The notes under the pieces are model-generated. The model was not told the origin of the DNA. It ran no database searches and saw nothing but the letters and a program-made list of their open reading frames with translations. From NCBI RefSeq assembly GCF_900176425.1, contig NZ_FWXS01000006.1, forward strand, positions 162,845 to 226,844: 64,000 nucleotides of DNA. Reading direction: 5' to 3'. Below are positions 9,090 to 18,175 of the stretch, in pieces. Positions within the stretch are counted from its first letter, which is position 1. Every line of letters starts with the position of its first letter. This DNA comes from Moheibacter sediminis (lineage in GTDB: Bacteria; Bacteroidota; Bacteroidia; Flavobacteriales; Weeksellaceae). Made by a program: the position numbers and the translations under genes.

Positions 9090-10748
9090 ATGTGGAAAAA
9101 TCACCCTAAAGCGTTACCGTTTTTGTTCCTATCTGAAATGTGGGAACGTTTCGGTTATTATCTGATGATCGGGATTTTTACGCTTTACCTCAAAGATGTG
9201 GAAAGTGGATTTGCGATGACCGAAAAGGAAGCAGCCGATTTGTATGGAACTTTCATCGCATTGGTTTTTCTTACACCTTTCATTGGTGGATTGATTGCGG
9301 ATCGTTATTGGGGTTACAGAAAATCCATTATCATCGGTGGTTTGCTGATGGGAGCGGGTTACGTTTTGATGAGCGTGCACAATATTACTGCTTTGTATGT
9401 AGCGATGACTTTGGTGATTCTCGGGAACGGATTTTTTAAACCGAACATTTCCACGCTTTTAGGGAATTTTTATTCGCAAGAAAAATTTAAAACAAAAAAA
9501 GACGAAGGTTACAATATTTTCTACATGGGAATCAATGTCGGAGCCTTTATTTGTAACTTCTTTGGTGCGGCATTGTACATTCTATTAGGATGGAATTTTG
9601 CGTTTATAGCAGCCGGTGTCGGGATGTTCATCGGTGTGATTGTTTTCCTTTTGGGAACGAAACATTACGTTGGTTTCGACCAGAAAAAAGGTGTTCAGGA
9701 AGGCGATATGTCTTTCGGGAAAATTGTGATGTTCATTTTGGTGCCATCAGCAGTTTTCGGCGCGATTGGATGGTTGATAAAAGGTGTTGAATCTGCTTCA
9801 AATCCCAATGCGGCTATCTTTGGTTCTGATAGTACGGATGCATTTATTTTTGCGTGTATTCCGGTTGTTTTCTTTTATGCCAATATTTATTTCAGGGCGA
9901 AAAGCGAACACAAACGTTCGATCGGTGCATTGTTGGCAATTTTTTCAGTCGTAATTTTATTTTGGGCAGTATTCAAATTAAATGGTTCAGCACTCAATAC
10001 CTGGGCAGACCGATACACGGACAGACAAGTGACAGGCGTTTCGGAAGACGTTTTCAACGGACTTTATTTGGCGCAAGAAATTGAATATAAAAAAGATTCG
10101 GTTGCTGCCTATGATGCGGCATTCAGGATTCAGAAAGAAGGAGACAAAGTTATAAAAGAAGTGAATTATCCGATTTATTTCAGAAATGTCGCTCCTGAAA
10201 AATTACCTGAAGAAAAATCAAAAATTTCACTGTGGGCAACGAATTTAAGTCAATCCATCAATCCGGCTTGGGTAATTATATTTACACCTTTAGTGGTTGC
10301 GTTTTTCACATTTTTACGAAATCGAAACAAAGAACCCTCGACACCAACCAAAATTGCATTTGGACTCTTGATTTCGGCATTATCCGTTCTGGTAATGATT
10401 GCCGCCGTAAAAGCCGGCGGAAACGGCGCAGAAAAAGTCAGCGTTTGGTGGCTCGTCGCGAATTATGGAATCATCACAATTGGGGAATTATTCCTCAGTC
10501 CGATGGGATTGTCCGTGGTTTCAAAACTGAGTCCGGCAAATATTACTTCCCTTATGATGGGCGGATGGTTTTTGTCCACTTCTATCGGAAATAAAATGTC
10601 CGGTGTACTGGCGAGTTTGTGGGATACTTACGATGATAAATCAAATTTCTTTTGGATAAATTTCGGATTGCTTATGTTTGCAACCTTGTTGATGTTTGCA
10701 CTTCTGAAATACCTCAACAAAGTAATGCGGGAAAATAATATACATTAA
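9090..10748 (+). CDS. POT/PTR2 family proton-dependent peptide symporter 1
   Basis: This is an inner-membrane major-facilitator carrier for di- and tripeptides coupled to protons (552 residues, about 12-14 helices). The POT signature EMWERFGYY at residues 16-24 is intact (E-x-x-E-R proton and peptide site). The PTR2 block FYMGINVGAF and the late block GELFLSPMGLSVVSKLSP are also present. A long hydrophilic insert near residues 330-385 is rich in Lys and Glu. It is first of a tandem set and lies 28 bp before the next POT gene, so the two are probably co-transcribed. Confidence 0.93.
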   Translation: MWKNHPKALPFLFLSEMWERFGYYLMIGIFTLYLKDVESGFAMTEKEAADLYGTFIALVFLTPFIGGLIADRYWGYRKSIIIGGLLMGAGYVLMSVHNITALYVAMTLVILGNGFFKPNISTLLGNFYSQEKFKTKKDEGYNIFYMGINVGAFICNFFGAALYILLGWNFAFIAAGVGMFIGVIVFLLGTKHYVGFDQKKGVQEGDMSFGKIVMFILVPSAVFGAIGWLIKGVESASNPNAAIFGSDSTDAFIFACIPVVFFYANIYFRAKSEHKRSIGALLAIFSVVILFWAVFKLNGSALNTWADRYTDRQVTGVSEDVFNGLYLAQEIEYKKDSVAAYDAAFRIQKEGDKVIKEVNYPIYFRNVAPEKLPEEKSKISLWATNLSQSINPAWVIIFTPLVVAFFTFLRNRNKEPSTPTKIAFGLLISALSVLVMIAAVKAGGNGAEKVSVWWLVANYGIITIGELFLSPMGLSVVSKLSPANITSLMMGGWFLSTSIGNKMSGVLASLWDTYDDKSNFFWINFGLLMFATLLMFALLKYLNKVMRENNIH

Positions 10749-10776
10749 AACAATAAAGAACTAAAATTATACACAC

Positions 10777-12513
10777 ATGGTGGGAACTAATGAAATGACT
10801 TTAGAAGAACCTAAGTCAACCAAACATCCGAAAGGCCTTTGGGTACTTTTCGGAACTGAAATGTGGGAGCGTTTCAACTTCTATGGAATGCGCGCCCTTT
10901 TGACCTTGTTTATGGTCAACGCATTGATGATGAAAGAAGCAGATGCTTCCATTATTTATGGTGGATTTTTGGCGCTGTGTTATCTGACTCCGCTTTTGGG
11001 AGGATTCATTGCGGATAGATTTTTAGGAAACCGCGCTTGTATCATTTTAGGAGGAACACTGATGGCAATCGGACAATTGTTATTGTTCTTCAGTGCGTCT
11101 TTTTTTAGCGAAAACTTAGGACTATCCACTACATTATTGTGGGTGGCATTGGGTATAATTATTTTCGGAAACGGATTTTTCAAACCGAACATTTCTTCGA
11201 TGGTGGGAAGTCTTTATCCAAAACAAGAAAAGAGCAAATTGGATTCTGCATTTACCATTTTCTACATGGGAATCAACATCGGAGCATTTTTGGGTCAATT
11301 TATCTGTCCATTCTTAGGTGACGTAAAAGTAGATGGTGTTCGTGATTTATTTGCATTCAAATGGGGGTATCTTGCTGCCTCAATTGCGATGGTAATAGGT
11401 ACTGTAACTTTCATTTTATTAAAAGATAGATATGTGGTAACACCGGATGGACGTGCAATAGGTGGGTCTCCAAAAAATAACACCACTGACGATTTTGAAG
11501 AAGGTGAAGCAACAAAAGCAGCATTTTCCTCTAAATCTCTGACATTTGTTGGGATTTTATTTGTAGCCTTATTTTTTGTATTTCAATATTTGATGGTAGA
11601 TGGCATCGGGTTTTCAAATCTGGAAGGTGCGCAAATGATCAAAGGAATTATTTATCCAATCATTTATGCTTCCGGTATCGCATTGGCTACGTTGATTATT
11701 TCAGATTCAGCTTTAACGAAGGTGGAGCGCGATAGAATTTTAGTAATTTACATCATATCCTTCTTTGTGATTTTCTTTTGGGCTGCATTTGAGCAAGCAG
11801 GTTCGTCTTTGACATTTATTGCAGATAATCAGACAGACAGGAATATTTTAGGTTGGGAAATGCCCCCATCAATGGTTCAGATATTCAATGGATTGTTTGT
11901 AGTGGTTTTGGCAATTCCATTCAGTATTTTATGGGACAAATTAAGAGCAAAAGGAAAGGAGCCCATTTCACCTTTCAAGCAAGCGATTGGTTTAGCATTG
12001 ATGGCAGTGAGTTATTTCATCATAGCGTATAATGTACAAGATTTAGGCAATACAGGATTGCTTGCCATCAAATGGTTGATCCTATTGTATTTCATCCAAA
12101 CTTGTGGTGAATTGTGTTTATCTCCTATCGGACTGTCGTTGGTAGGGAAACTATCTCCAAAACGATTTTCATCTTTGTTATATGGTGTATTTTTCATTTC
12201 CAATGCTGCAGGGTATGCATTGGCAGGGACGTTAGGCTCCATCTTACCGGCAACCGGAGAGAAATTTGAAAAAGCAACCGAATTAGGAATTAATTTGCAA
12301 GGAATTTTGGACAAATCAGTTGCACTGACGCCTGAAGTTCAAAAAGTATTAACTGAGAATCAATTGCCATTCCAATATCCGGTTTTTGCTGGATTTGAAA
12401 TCACCAGCTTATTTGAATTCTTTATGGTATTTGTGATTTTGTGTGGTATCGCAGCAATTATATTGGCAGCAATTACTCCTATTTTGAAAAAAATGATGCA
12501 CGGAATTCGTTAA
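10777..12513 (+). CDS. POT/PTR2 family proton-dependent peptide symporter 2
   Basis: This second paralogue has 578 residues. Key blocks are EMWERFNFYGMRALLTLFM (residues 28-46), FYMGINIGAFLGQFI and GELCLSPIGLSLVGKLSP. A polar loop of about 35 residues (PDGRAIGGSPKNNTTDDFEEGEA region) separates the two six-helix halves. The ATG at 10777 gives a 6-residue lead before a second Met; either could be the start. A strong terminator follows, so POT1-POT2 form one unit and POT3 begins another. Substrate choice among the paralogues cannot be read from the sequence. Confidence 0.93.
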   Translation: MVGTNEMTLEEPKSTKHPKGLWVLFGTEMWERFNFYGMRALLTLFMVNALMMKEADASIIYGGFLALCYLTPLLGGFIADRFLGNRACIILGGTLMAIGQLLLFFSASFFSENLGLSTTLLWVALGIIIFGNGFFKPNISSMVGSLYPKQEKSKLDSAFTIFYMGINIGAFLGQFICPFLGDVKVDGVRDLFAFKWGYLAASIAMVIGTVTFILLKDRYVVTPDGRAIGGSPKNNTTDDFEEGEATKAAFSSKSLTFVGILFVALFFVFQYLMVDGIGFSNLEGAQMIKGIIYPIIYASGIALATLIISDSALTKVERDRILVIYIISFFVIFFWAAFEQAGSSLTFIADNQTDRNILGWEMPPSMVQIFNGLFVVVLAIPFSILWDKLRAKGKEPISPFKQAIGLALMAVSYFIIAYNVQDLGNTGLLAIKWLILLYFIQTCGELCLSPIGLSLVGKLSPKRFSSLLYGVFFISNAAGYALAGTLGSILPATGEKFEKATELGINLQGILDKSVALTPEVQKVLTENQLPFQYPVFAGFEITSLFEFFMVFVILCGIAAIILAAITPILKKMMHGIR

Positions 12514-12548
12514 TATGTTTAACGGACAATAATAATTTATACTTTAGC

Positions 12549-12583
12549 GAGGATGTTTTCGAAAGAAAGCATCCTCTTTTTTT
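12549..12583 (+). terminator. Terminator between POT2 and POT3
   Basis: GAGGATG (12549-12555) pairs with CATCCTC (12570-12576), followed by seven T residues. Confidence 0.85.
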
Positions 12584-12596
12584 AGATTAACACATT

Positions 12597-14105
12597 ATGG
12601 TAACACTTGAACAAATTCAAGATTTCAAAGGAAAATATCCCAAACAGATTTGGTCGCTTTTTTTCTCTGAAATGTGGGAACGTTTCTGTTTCTACGGAAT
12701 GCGCGGGATGTTGGTATTCTTTATGATTCACCAATTAAATCTTGCCGAAACAGAAGCTAATCTCCAATACGGAGCAACGCAGGCTTTTGTCTATGCTTTC
12801 ACTTTTGTCGGAGGCTTATTTGCGGATAAAATATTAGGATTCAGGAAATCACTTTTCTGGGGTGGACTTTTGATGATTGTCGGAAGTTTGATTCTGGCAG
12901 CAGACCCACATAAATTTTTCTTTTTGGGAATTGCATTTACAGTTGTAGGAACAGGTTTTTTTAAGCCAAATATTTCAACAATGGTTGGGAAACTTTACAA
13001 AAAAGGAGACTCAAGGACAGATGCCGGTTTTTCACTATTTTATGCAGGAATTAATTTGGGTGCTTTATTGGGTGGCTACCTTTGTATTGCGATCGGAAAA
13101 GGTGAAATGTTCGCTGATGCAATTCCGGAAGCTTTGCGTTGGAATGTGGCGTTTGGATTGGCAGCAATTGTAATGGTCATCAGTTTGATCAATTTCGTTT
13201 TCACGCAGAGAAGTTTAGGTCCGATTGGATTACAGCCTCAAATGATAAAAGTGGACGGGACTTACCAACCTATTGAAAAATGGAAAGAATATGGCGTTTA
13301 TGCACTGACTTTGGTTTTTGTGCCTTTGATTATGACTATGGTTGCCAAGACGGAATATACCGATTATTTCATGTGGACGATCGGACCTTTGACGCTCATT
13401 TATCTTTTTTATGAAATGTCTAAAGTGAATTCTGCAGACCGTAAAAAACTTTTTGCTGCACTTGTTTTTATCATTTTCTCAATTCTATTCTGGGGAATTT
13501 ATGAGCAGAGTGGTGGTTCATTGAGCATTTTTGCAGCGAAGAACCTAAACAAAGATTTATTAGGCTTAGATCCAAATGGTGTGAATAATTCCGCAGGTGC
13601 GTTTTTTATTATATTTCTTGCACCGGTTTTGGGATTGTTATGGATTTGGTTAAGTAAAAAGAGAATTGAACCCAATACAATTATCAAATTCGGACTCGGG
13701 TTTATATTCCTTGGATTAGGATATTATGTTTTATTCGGAACAAGATTATTTGCGGATTTACAAGGTGTAACTTCATTGAATATATTCACAATAGCTTTGT
13801 TAGTCATTACATTAGGGGAACTTTGTTTATCGCCCATTGGACTTTCCATCATGACAAAACTTTCCACGGAGAAATTGCAGGGGATGATGATGGGATTGTG
13901 GTTTTTGGCAAGTGCTTATGGGCAATATGTTGCCGGAATCATCGGTGCAAACATGGCCACAGCTAAAGAAGGTTCTACCAATTACGATGCGCTGATTGCT
14001 TATACAGATGGATATAAACAGTTGGGGTTGTATGCAGTAATAGCAGGAGTATTGCTGATACTGATTTCGCCGCTTGTCAAAAAATTAATGCAGGAAGTAA
14101 AATAA
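12597..14105 (+). CDS. POT/PTR2 family proton-dependent peptide symporter 3
   Basis: This is the shortest member of the set at 502 residues, close to the bacterial POT core without a long central insert. It has EMWERFCFYGMRGMLVFFM, FYAGINLGALLGGYL and GELCLSPIGLSIMTKLST. It begins 14 bp after the POT2 terminator and ends 11 bp before POT4, so POT3-POT4 look like a separate transcription unit. The predicted role is inner-membrane uptake of small peptides, as for its neighbours. Confidence 0.93.
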   Translation: MVTLEQIQDFKGKYPKQIWSLFFSEMWERFCFYGMRGMLVFFMIHQLNLAETEANLQYGATQAFVYAFTFVGGLFADKILGFRKSLFWGGLLMIVGSLILAADPHKFFFLGIAFTVVGTGFFKPNISTMVGKLYKKGDSRTDAGFSLFYAGINLGALLGGYLCIAIGKGEMFADAIPEALRWNVAFGLAAIVMVISLINFVFTQRSLGPIGLQPQMIKVDGTYQPIEKWKEYGVYALTLVFVPLIMTMVAKTEYTDYFMWTIGPLTLIYLFYEMSKVNSADRKKLFAALVFIIFSILFWGIYEQSGGSLSIFAAKNLNKDLLGLDPNGVNNSAGAFFIIFLAPVLGLLWIWLSKKRIEPNTIIKFGLGFIFLGLGYYVLFGTRLFADLQGVTSLNIFTIALLVITLGELCLSPIGLSIMTKLSTEKLQGMMMGLWFLASAYGQYVAGIIGANMATAKEGSTNYDALIAYTDGYKQLGLYAVIAGVLLILISPLVKKLMQEVK

Positions 14106-14116
14106 TTTAATTCAAA

Positions 14117-15790
14117 ATGAAAGAAAATAATAATAAATCACTTTTCCAGACGCTGGGTTCATTTAATAAAAATTTCTGGATAGCCAGTTTCATGGAATTG
14201 ATGGAACGCTGGGCGTGGTATGGAATTTATACACTTTTCGGATTGTACCTAGTAGGCTCAACAGATGATGGAGGACTTGGGTTTAATCACATCCAGAAAG
14301 GAAGCATCATGTCTTTTATTGTGGGAATTCTTTATTTTTTACCCTTAATTTTTGGAGTAATTGCAGACAGAATCGGATACAAACTTTCGCTCATCATCGC
14401 TTATGTAATACTCATTTCGGGTTACTACATGATGGGTGAAGTACGGACTTTTTGGAGTGTTTATTTTGTGTTTTTATTTGTGGCAATCGGCGCAGCATTT
14501 TTCAAACCAGTCGCCTCTGCAATCATAGCCCGAAACACGGACGAAACTACTGGAACGATGGGGTTCGGGATTTTCTACATGATGGTCAACATTGGTGGCT
14601 TCATCGGACCTGCAATGTCTTCTACTTTGAGAAACAGCATGGGATGGAAAATCATTTTCATTCAAGCTGCGGTTGTAATTGCCATTAATTTAATTGTGTT
14701 GTTGTTATTTTATAAAGAACCCAAAATTGAAAAACCAAAAGATTCCATCGGCAAAGCGATTAAAGATTCTGTCATGGGAATTTTTGAAGCATTAAAAGAT
14801 ACAAGACTTTCTATCCTTTTGTTGTTGATGGTTGGATTTTGGACGATGTTTAATCAATTGTTTAATACGCTTCCCAATTTTATTGAAGATTGGGTAAACT
14901 CATCAGTAATAAGTGATTGGATCAATTTAAATATTCCTTTTATTGCAGAAGCACTTACATTAAACGGACAAGTAAAACCAGAATGGTTTACCAATATTGA
15001 CTCCTTGATGATTATATTCTGTCAAATTTCAATTTCCTATTTCGTAATCAAAATGCGACATATTACCGCTGTAATTCGTGGAGCAATCATCGCATCCATC
15101 GGTATTGGATTGACTTTTTATTCAGGAAATGTGTGGTTTACGATTATCGGAACGATGATTTTTGCGATTGGAGAAATGATGTCGAGCCCGACAGTTTCTT
15201 CATTTATCGCCTTAATTACCCCAAAAGGAAAAGAAGGTTTGTACCAAGGAACTTATTTTCTTCCTGTAGCGGCGAGTTATTTTGTAACGAGTTTCATTTC
15301 AGGAGATTTGTATCAGGCTTGGTCAGACAAACTATCATTGCTTCAAACAGAAATGAAAACACGAAACATTGCGATGCCGGAAGTAGTTTCTCCTGAGAAA
15401 TTTATCGAAACCGGTTCGAAGGCACTTAATATGCCGATTTCAACTTTTGAAAAACAATTTGATTTGAAGGCAGAAAAAGTAGATTGGGTTTCCGTGGGGG
15501 ATTCTTTTAGAGAATTTGCAACAACCAAAGGTGCCGATATTTCCAATGTGCATTTACCTTTTTCTAAAAATGAGTACTTCACTTTGGCGGAGCAAAAATT
15601 AGGAATGTCTCATTGGGACATGGCAGATATGTTGTGGCAGACTTACAATCCAAACAAAATCTGGTACGTAATTTTCGCAATCGGAATGTTTTCAGTGATT
15701 TCTTTGACGATTTACGACCGAATGGTCATACGTCCTAGAGAACGAAGATTAAGGGACATCGAACCCGATGTAGAAAACATAAATAAGTAA
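14117..15790 (+). CDS. Divergent POT-related MFS transporter 4
   Basis: This 557-residue, multi-helix carrier is related to its neighbours but has lost several POT signatures. The first block reads ELMERWAWYGIYTLFGLYL (E-x-x-E-R kept, but RW instead of RF). The PTR2 block is FYMMVNIGGFIGPAMSS. The usual GELxLSPxGLS block is replaced by GEMMSSPTVSSFIALITP. A long soluble stretch of about 120 residues (near 395-515) interrupts the last helices. It may import a different substrate or have another role; general MFS membership is secure, peptide specificity is not. Confidence 0.8.
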   Translation: MKENNNKSLFQTLGSFNKNFWIASFMELMERWAWYGIYTLFGLYLVGSTDDGGLGFNHIQKGSIMSFIVGILYFLPLIFGVIADRIGYKLSLIIAYVILISGYYMMGEVRTFWSVYFVFLFVAIGAAFFKPVASAIIARNTDETTGTMGFGIFYMMVNIGGFIGPAMSSTLRNSMGWKIIFIQAAVVIAINLIVLLLFYKEPKIEKPKDSIGKAIKDSVMGIFEALKDTRLSILLLLMVGFWTMFNQLFNTLPNFIEDWVNSSVISDWINLNIPFIAEALTLNGQVKPEWFTNIDSLMIIFCQISISYFVIKMRHITAVIRGAIIASIGIGLTFYSGNVWFTIIGTMIFAIGEMMSSPTVSSFIALITPKGKEGLYQGTYFLPVAASYFVTSFISGDLYQAWSDKLSLLQTEMKTRNIAMPEVVSPEKFIETGSKALNMPISTFEKQFDLKAEKVDWVSVGDSFREFATTKGADISNVHLPFSKNEYFTLAEQKLGMSHWDMADMLWQTYNPNKIWYVIFAIGMFSVISLTIYDRMVIRPRERRLRDIEPDVENINK

Positions 15791-15799
15791 ATAATTAAG

Positions 15800-15836
15800 A
15801 CAGCCCGCAGAGATTTCCCTACGGGCTGTTTCATTT
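15800..15836 (+). terminator. Terminator after POT4
   Basis: ACAGCCCG (15800-15807) pairs with CGGGCTGT (15822-15829). The following T tract is broken (TTCATTT). Confidence 0.65.
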
Positions 15837-15876
15837 AAAAAAAACTTAGTACTTTGCGGTCTTAAATAAAAATTTA

Positions 15877-17679
15877 ATGAGCGATTCAAGTTCGAGAGAA
15901 AATATCTTTAGTTCTACGGTATTGGGGCATCCATCCGCATTATTTGTACTTTTTTTTACTGAAATGTGGGAACGATTCTCCTTCTATGGAATGAGGGTTT
16001 TACTAGTTTTGTTTTTAACCGCTGGACTTTTAAGCAATAATCCCGGTTGGGAATGGCCGAGAGAAAATGCATTGGCGCTTATTGGAACTTATGGTTCTTT
16101 GTTATATTTAACGCCTTTGATTGGCGGATATGTTGCCGATAAAATTACCGGCTATCGTGTTGCTGTTGTGATTGGATGTGTTATCATGACCTTGGGGCAC
16201 GCAGCCATGGCTTTGGAAACGAAATCTTCATTTTATTTAGGATTAGGTTTATTGGTAATTGGAACCGGATTTTTTAAACCCAATATTACATCTATCATTT
16301 CCAACATGTATAAAGGAAAAGATGAGAAAAAGGACGGAGCTTATACCATTTTTTATATGGGTGTAAATGCCGGAGCATTTTTTGGGATGATGATTTGTGG
16401 TTATCTGGCAGAAAATTTTGGATGGTCTTGGGGATTTGGTTTGGCAGGTATTTTTATGATGTTAGGATGTTTACAATTTTGGTTGGCAAGACCTATTTTT
16501 GGTGATATTGGAGCCAAGCCAACAAGATATAATTTGACACCCGATTTGCCTTTAACAGATGCTAAATTTGAAGAATTAGAAGATGGTCCGAAAGTAGTGA
16601 ACCAAGAAACGGATAAACGAAATCCATTCAGAATGTTCGATTATGTTTTGATGGTTGTTTCAGCAGTCGGAGGATTGCTTTATTTGTTCAACGATCCTTT
16701 GGAAAAAATTGAAAAAATAAATCTTTTACCCTTTAAGGTAGGAAGTCTCAGCGGAACTCACTTCGTTGTATTGGTAGCGCTTGTTTCCTTTTTGATTTTA
16801 TTGATTACTCGAATTATACGTTATTCCCCGATTACCCGAGATAGAATTATCGCCGTTTGTTTTTGTGGATTATTTACGGTATTTTTCTTTATGGCATTTG
16901 AACAGTCTTTGGGTTCGATGACCATTTTTGCTGATAGTTACACAGACCGCGAATTGGTAGGTTCATCCGCTATGATTTTTAAAATTATTGACGCATTGTT
17001 GACTACAGTTCCTTTGATTATTATTACATGGGTTTTACTTAAATTATTTGGCCAAACATTTAGAAAAATCAGTTTGTCCAATATCTTTTTGGGAATAGCT
17101 TTCATGGGAATTTGGTGCTTGGTAATTTTCAGATTGGTGAATAAATTTTCTGAACCTGGAAATACTATCGATGCTTCATGGTTTGCGATTTTGAATTCAT
17201 TTTTTATTATTTCCTTAGCGCCATTATTTTCAAAATGGTGGGAAAGCAAATACAACCCAAGTGCAGGTATGAAGTACGGATTCGGATTAATCCTTTTGGG
17301 AATTGGGTTCGGGATTTTAGCATTTGGTGCATGGGACATTCCGCAAGGAGCTATGACCGCAAAAGTGAGTATCATTTTCTTGATTTTGGCTTATTTATTT
17401 CACACAATGGGCGAATTGTGTTTGTCACCTCTAGGACTTTCTTATGTCAGTAAATTAGTCCCGCCAAGGATGATTGCTTTCATGTTCGGAGTTTGGTATT
17501 TAGCAATTGCAGTTGGTCAAAAATCTGCAGGAGCAATGGGAGGGATGATTGACAAAATTTCGGAAGCATATTCTATTGGAACTTTCTTCCTTATTTTTAC
17601 GATTGTTCCGATTGGGATGGGATTATTAGCTATGTCCCTCAGTCCAATTATGAAAAAACTAATGCATGGAATCAAATAA
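15877..17679 (+). CDS. POT/PTR2 family proton-dependent peptide symporter 5
   Basis: This is the largest of the five at 600 residues. It keeps the canonical EMWERFSFYGMRVLLVLFL, FYMGVNAGAFFGMMI and GELCLSPLGLSYVSKLVP blocks. Between helix 6 and the second half is a charged linker of about 50 residues (TPDLPLTDAKFEELEDGP region). It is preceded by the POT4 terminator, so it is probably transcribed separately. A TACTTTG sequence 25-30 bp before the start resembles, but does not fully match, the -7 box. Confidence 0.93.
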   Translation: MSDSSSRENIFSSTVLGHPSALFVLFFTEMWERFSFYGMRVLLVLFLTAGLLSNNPGWEWPRENALALIGTYGSLLYLTPLIGGYVADKITGYRVAVVIGCVIMTLGHAAMALETKSSFYLGLGLLVIGTGFFKPNITSIISNMYKGKDEKKDGAYTIFYMGVNAGAFFGMMICGYLAENFGWSWGFGLAGIFMMLGCLQFWLARPIFGDIGAKPTRYNLTPDLPLTDAKFEELEDGPKVVNQETDKRNPFRMFDYVLMVVSAVGGLLYLFNDPLEKIEKINLLPFKVGSLSGTHFVVLVALVSFLILLITRIIRYSPITRDRIIAVCFCGLFTVFFFMAFEQSLGSMTIFADSYTDRELVGSSAMIFKIIDALLTTVPLIIITWVLLKLFGQTFRKISLSNIFLGIAFMGIWCLVIFRLVNKFSEPGNTIDASWFAILNSFFIISLAPLFSKWWESKYNPSAGMKYGFGLILLGIGFGILAFGAWDIPQGAMTAKVSIIFLILAYLFHTMGELCLSPLGLSYVSKLVPPRMIAFMFGVWYLAIAVGQKSAGAMGGMIDKISEAYSIGTFFLIFTIVPIGMGLLAMSLSPIMKKLMHGIK

Positions 17680-17683
17680 TTTG

Positions 17684-17691
17684 TAAATTTG
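17684..17691 (+). promoter_or_regulatory. -7 element before the thioredoxin-like gene
   Basis: TAAATTTG matches TAnnTTTG and lies 25 bp before the start codon at 17717. Confidence 0.5.
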
Positions 17692-17716
17692 TGTTCCTTA
17701 AATCATTGAATTTCAA

Positions 17717-18175
17717 ATGAAGAAATATATAATTTTCAGCTTAATGCTTTTCTCTGCTTACGTTTCGGCGCAAGACATCAATTGGCTTTCATTGACCGAA
17801 GCGGAAGCCGCCCAAAAAGCAAATCCACACAAGCCTTACTTCATCGATTTTTATACAAGTTGGTGCGGTTGGTGCACAAAAATGGATCAATCTACTTTCA
17901 AGGAAGCTGAGGTGGTGAAGCACATCAACGAAAACTACATTCCTGTAAAGTTCAATGCGGAAACCAAAGAAGACGTTACCTTTAAAGGCAAAGTTTACAA
18001 ATATGTTAAAGCCAGCAATGGGCGTGGGATTAATGCTTTTGCCTATTTTTCGTTGCAGGGAAAAATGTCTTATCCGTCTTATGCAGTGATGAATGGCGAT
18101 GGAGAAACGGAAAAGCTTTTGTTGGGTTTCATGCCGAAAGACAAATTGATCGAAGGGCTTAACGCGAAACAGTAA
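17717..18175 (+). CDS. Exported thioredoxin-family protein
   Basis: This 152-residue protein has a signal peptide (1-19, cut near SAQ). The thioredoxin-fold motif DFYTSWCGWCTKMD places a CGWC redox pair at C50 and C53. The NAETKEDVTFKGKVYKY and cis-Pro-like SYPSYAVMNGDG segments fit a DsbD-gamma or DUF255-like thioredoxin. It likely reduces or oxidises disulfides in the periplasm; the direction cannot be told. Its last 17 bp overlap the 3' end of comEC on the other strand, a convergent arrangement. Confidence 0.85.
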   Translation: MKKYIIFSLMLFSAYVSAQDINWLSLTEAEAAQKANPHKPYFIDFYTSWCGWCTKMDQSTFKEAEVVKHINENYIPVKFNAETKEDVTFKGKVYKYVKASNGRGINAFAYFSLQGKMSYPSYAVMNGDGETEKLLLGFMPKDKLIEGLNAKQ

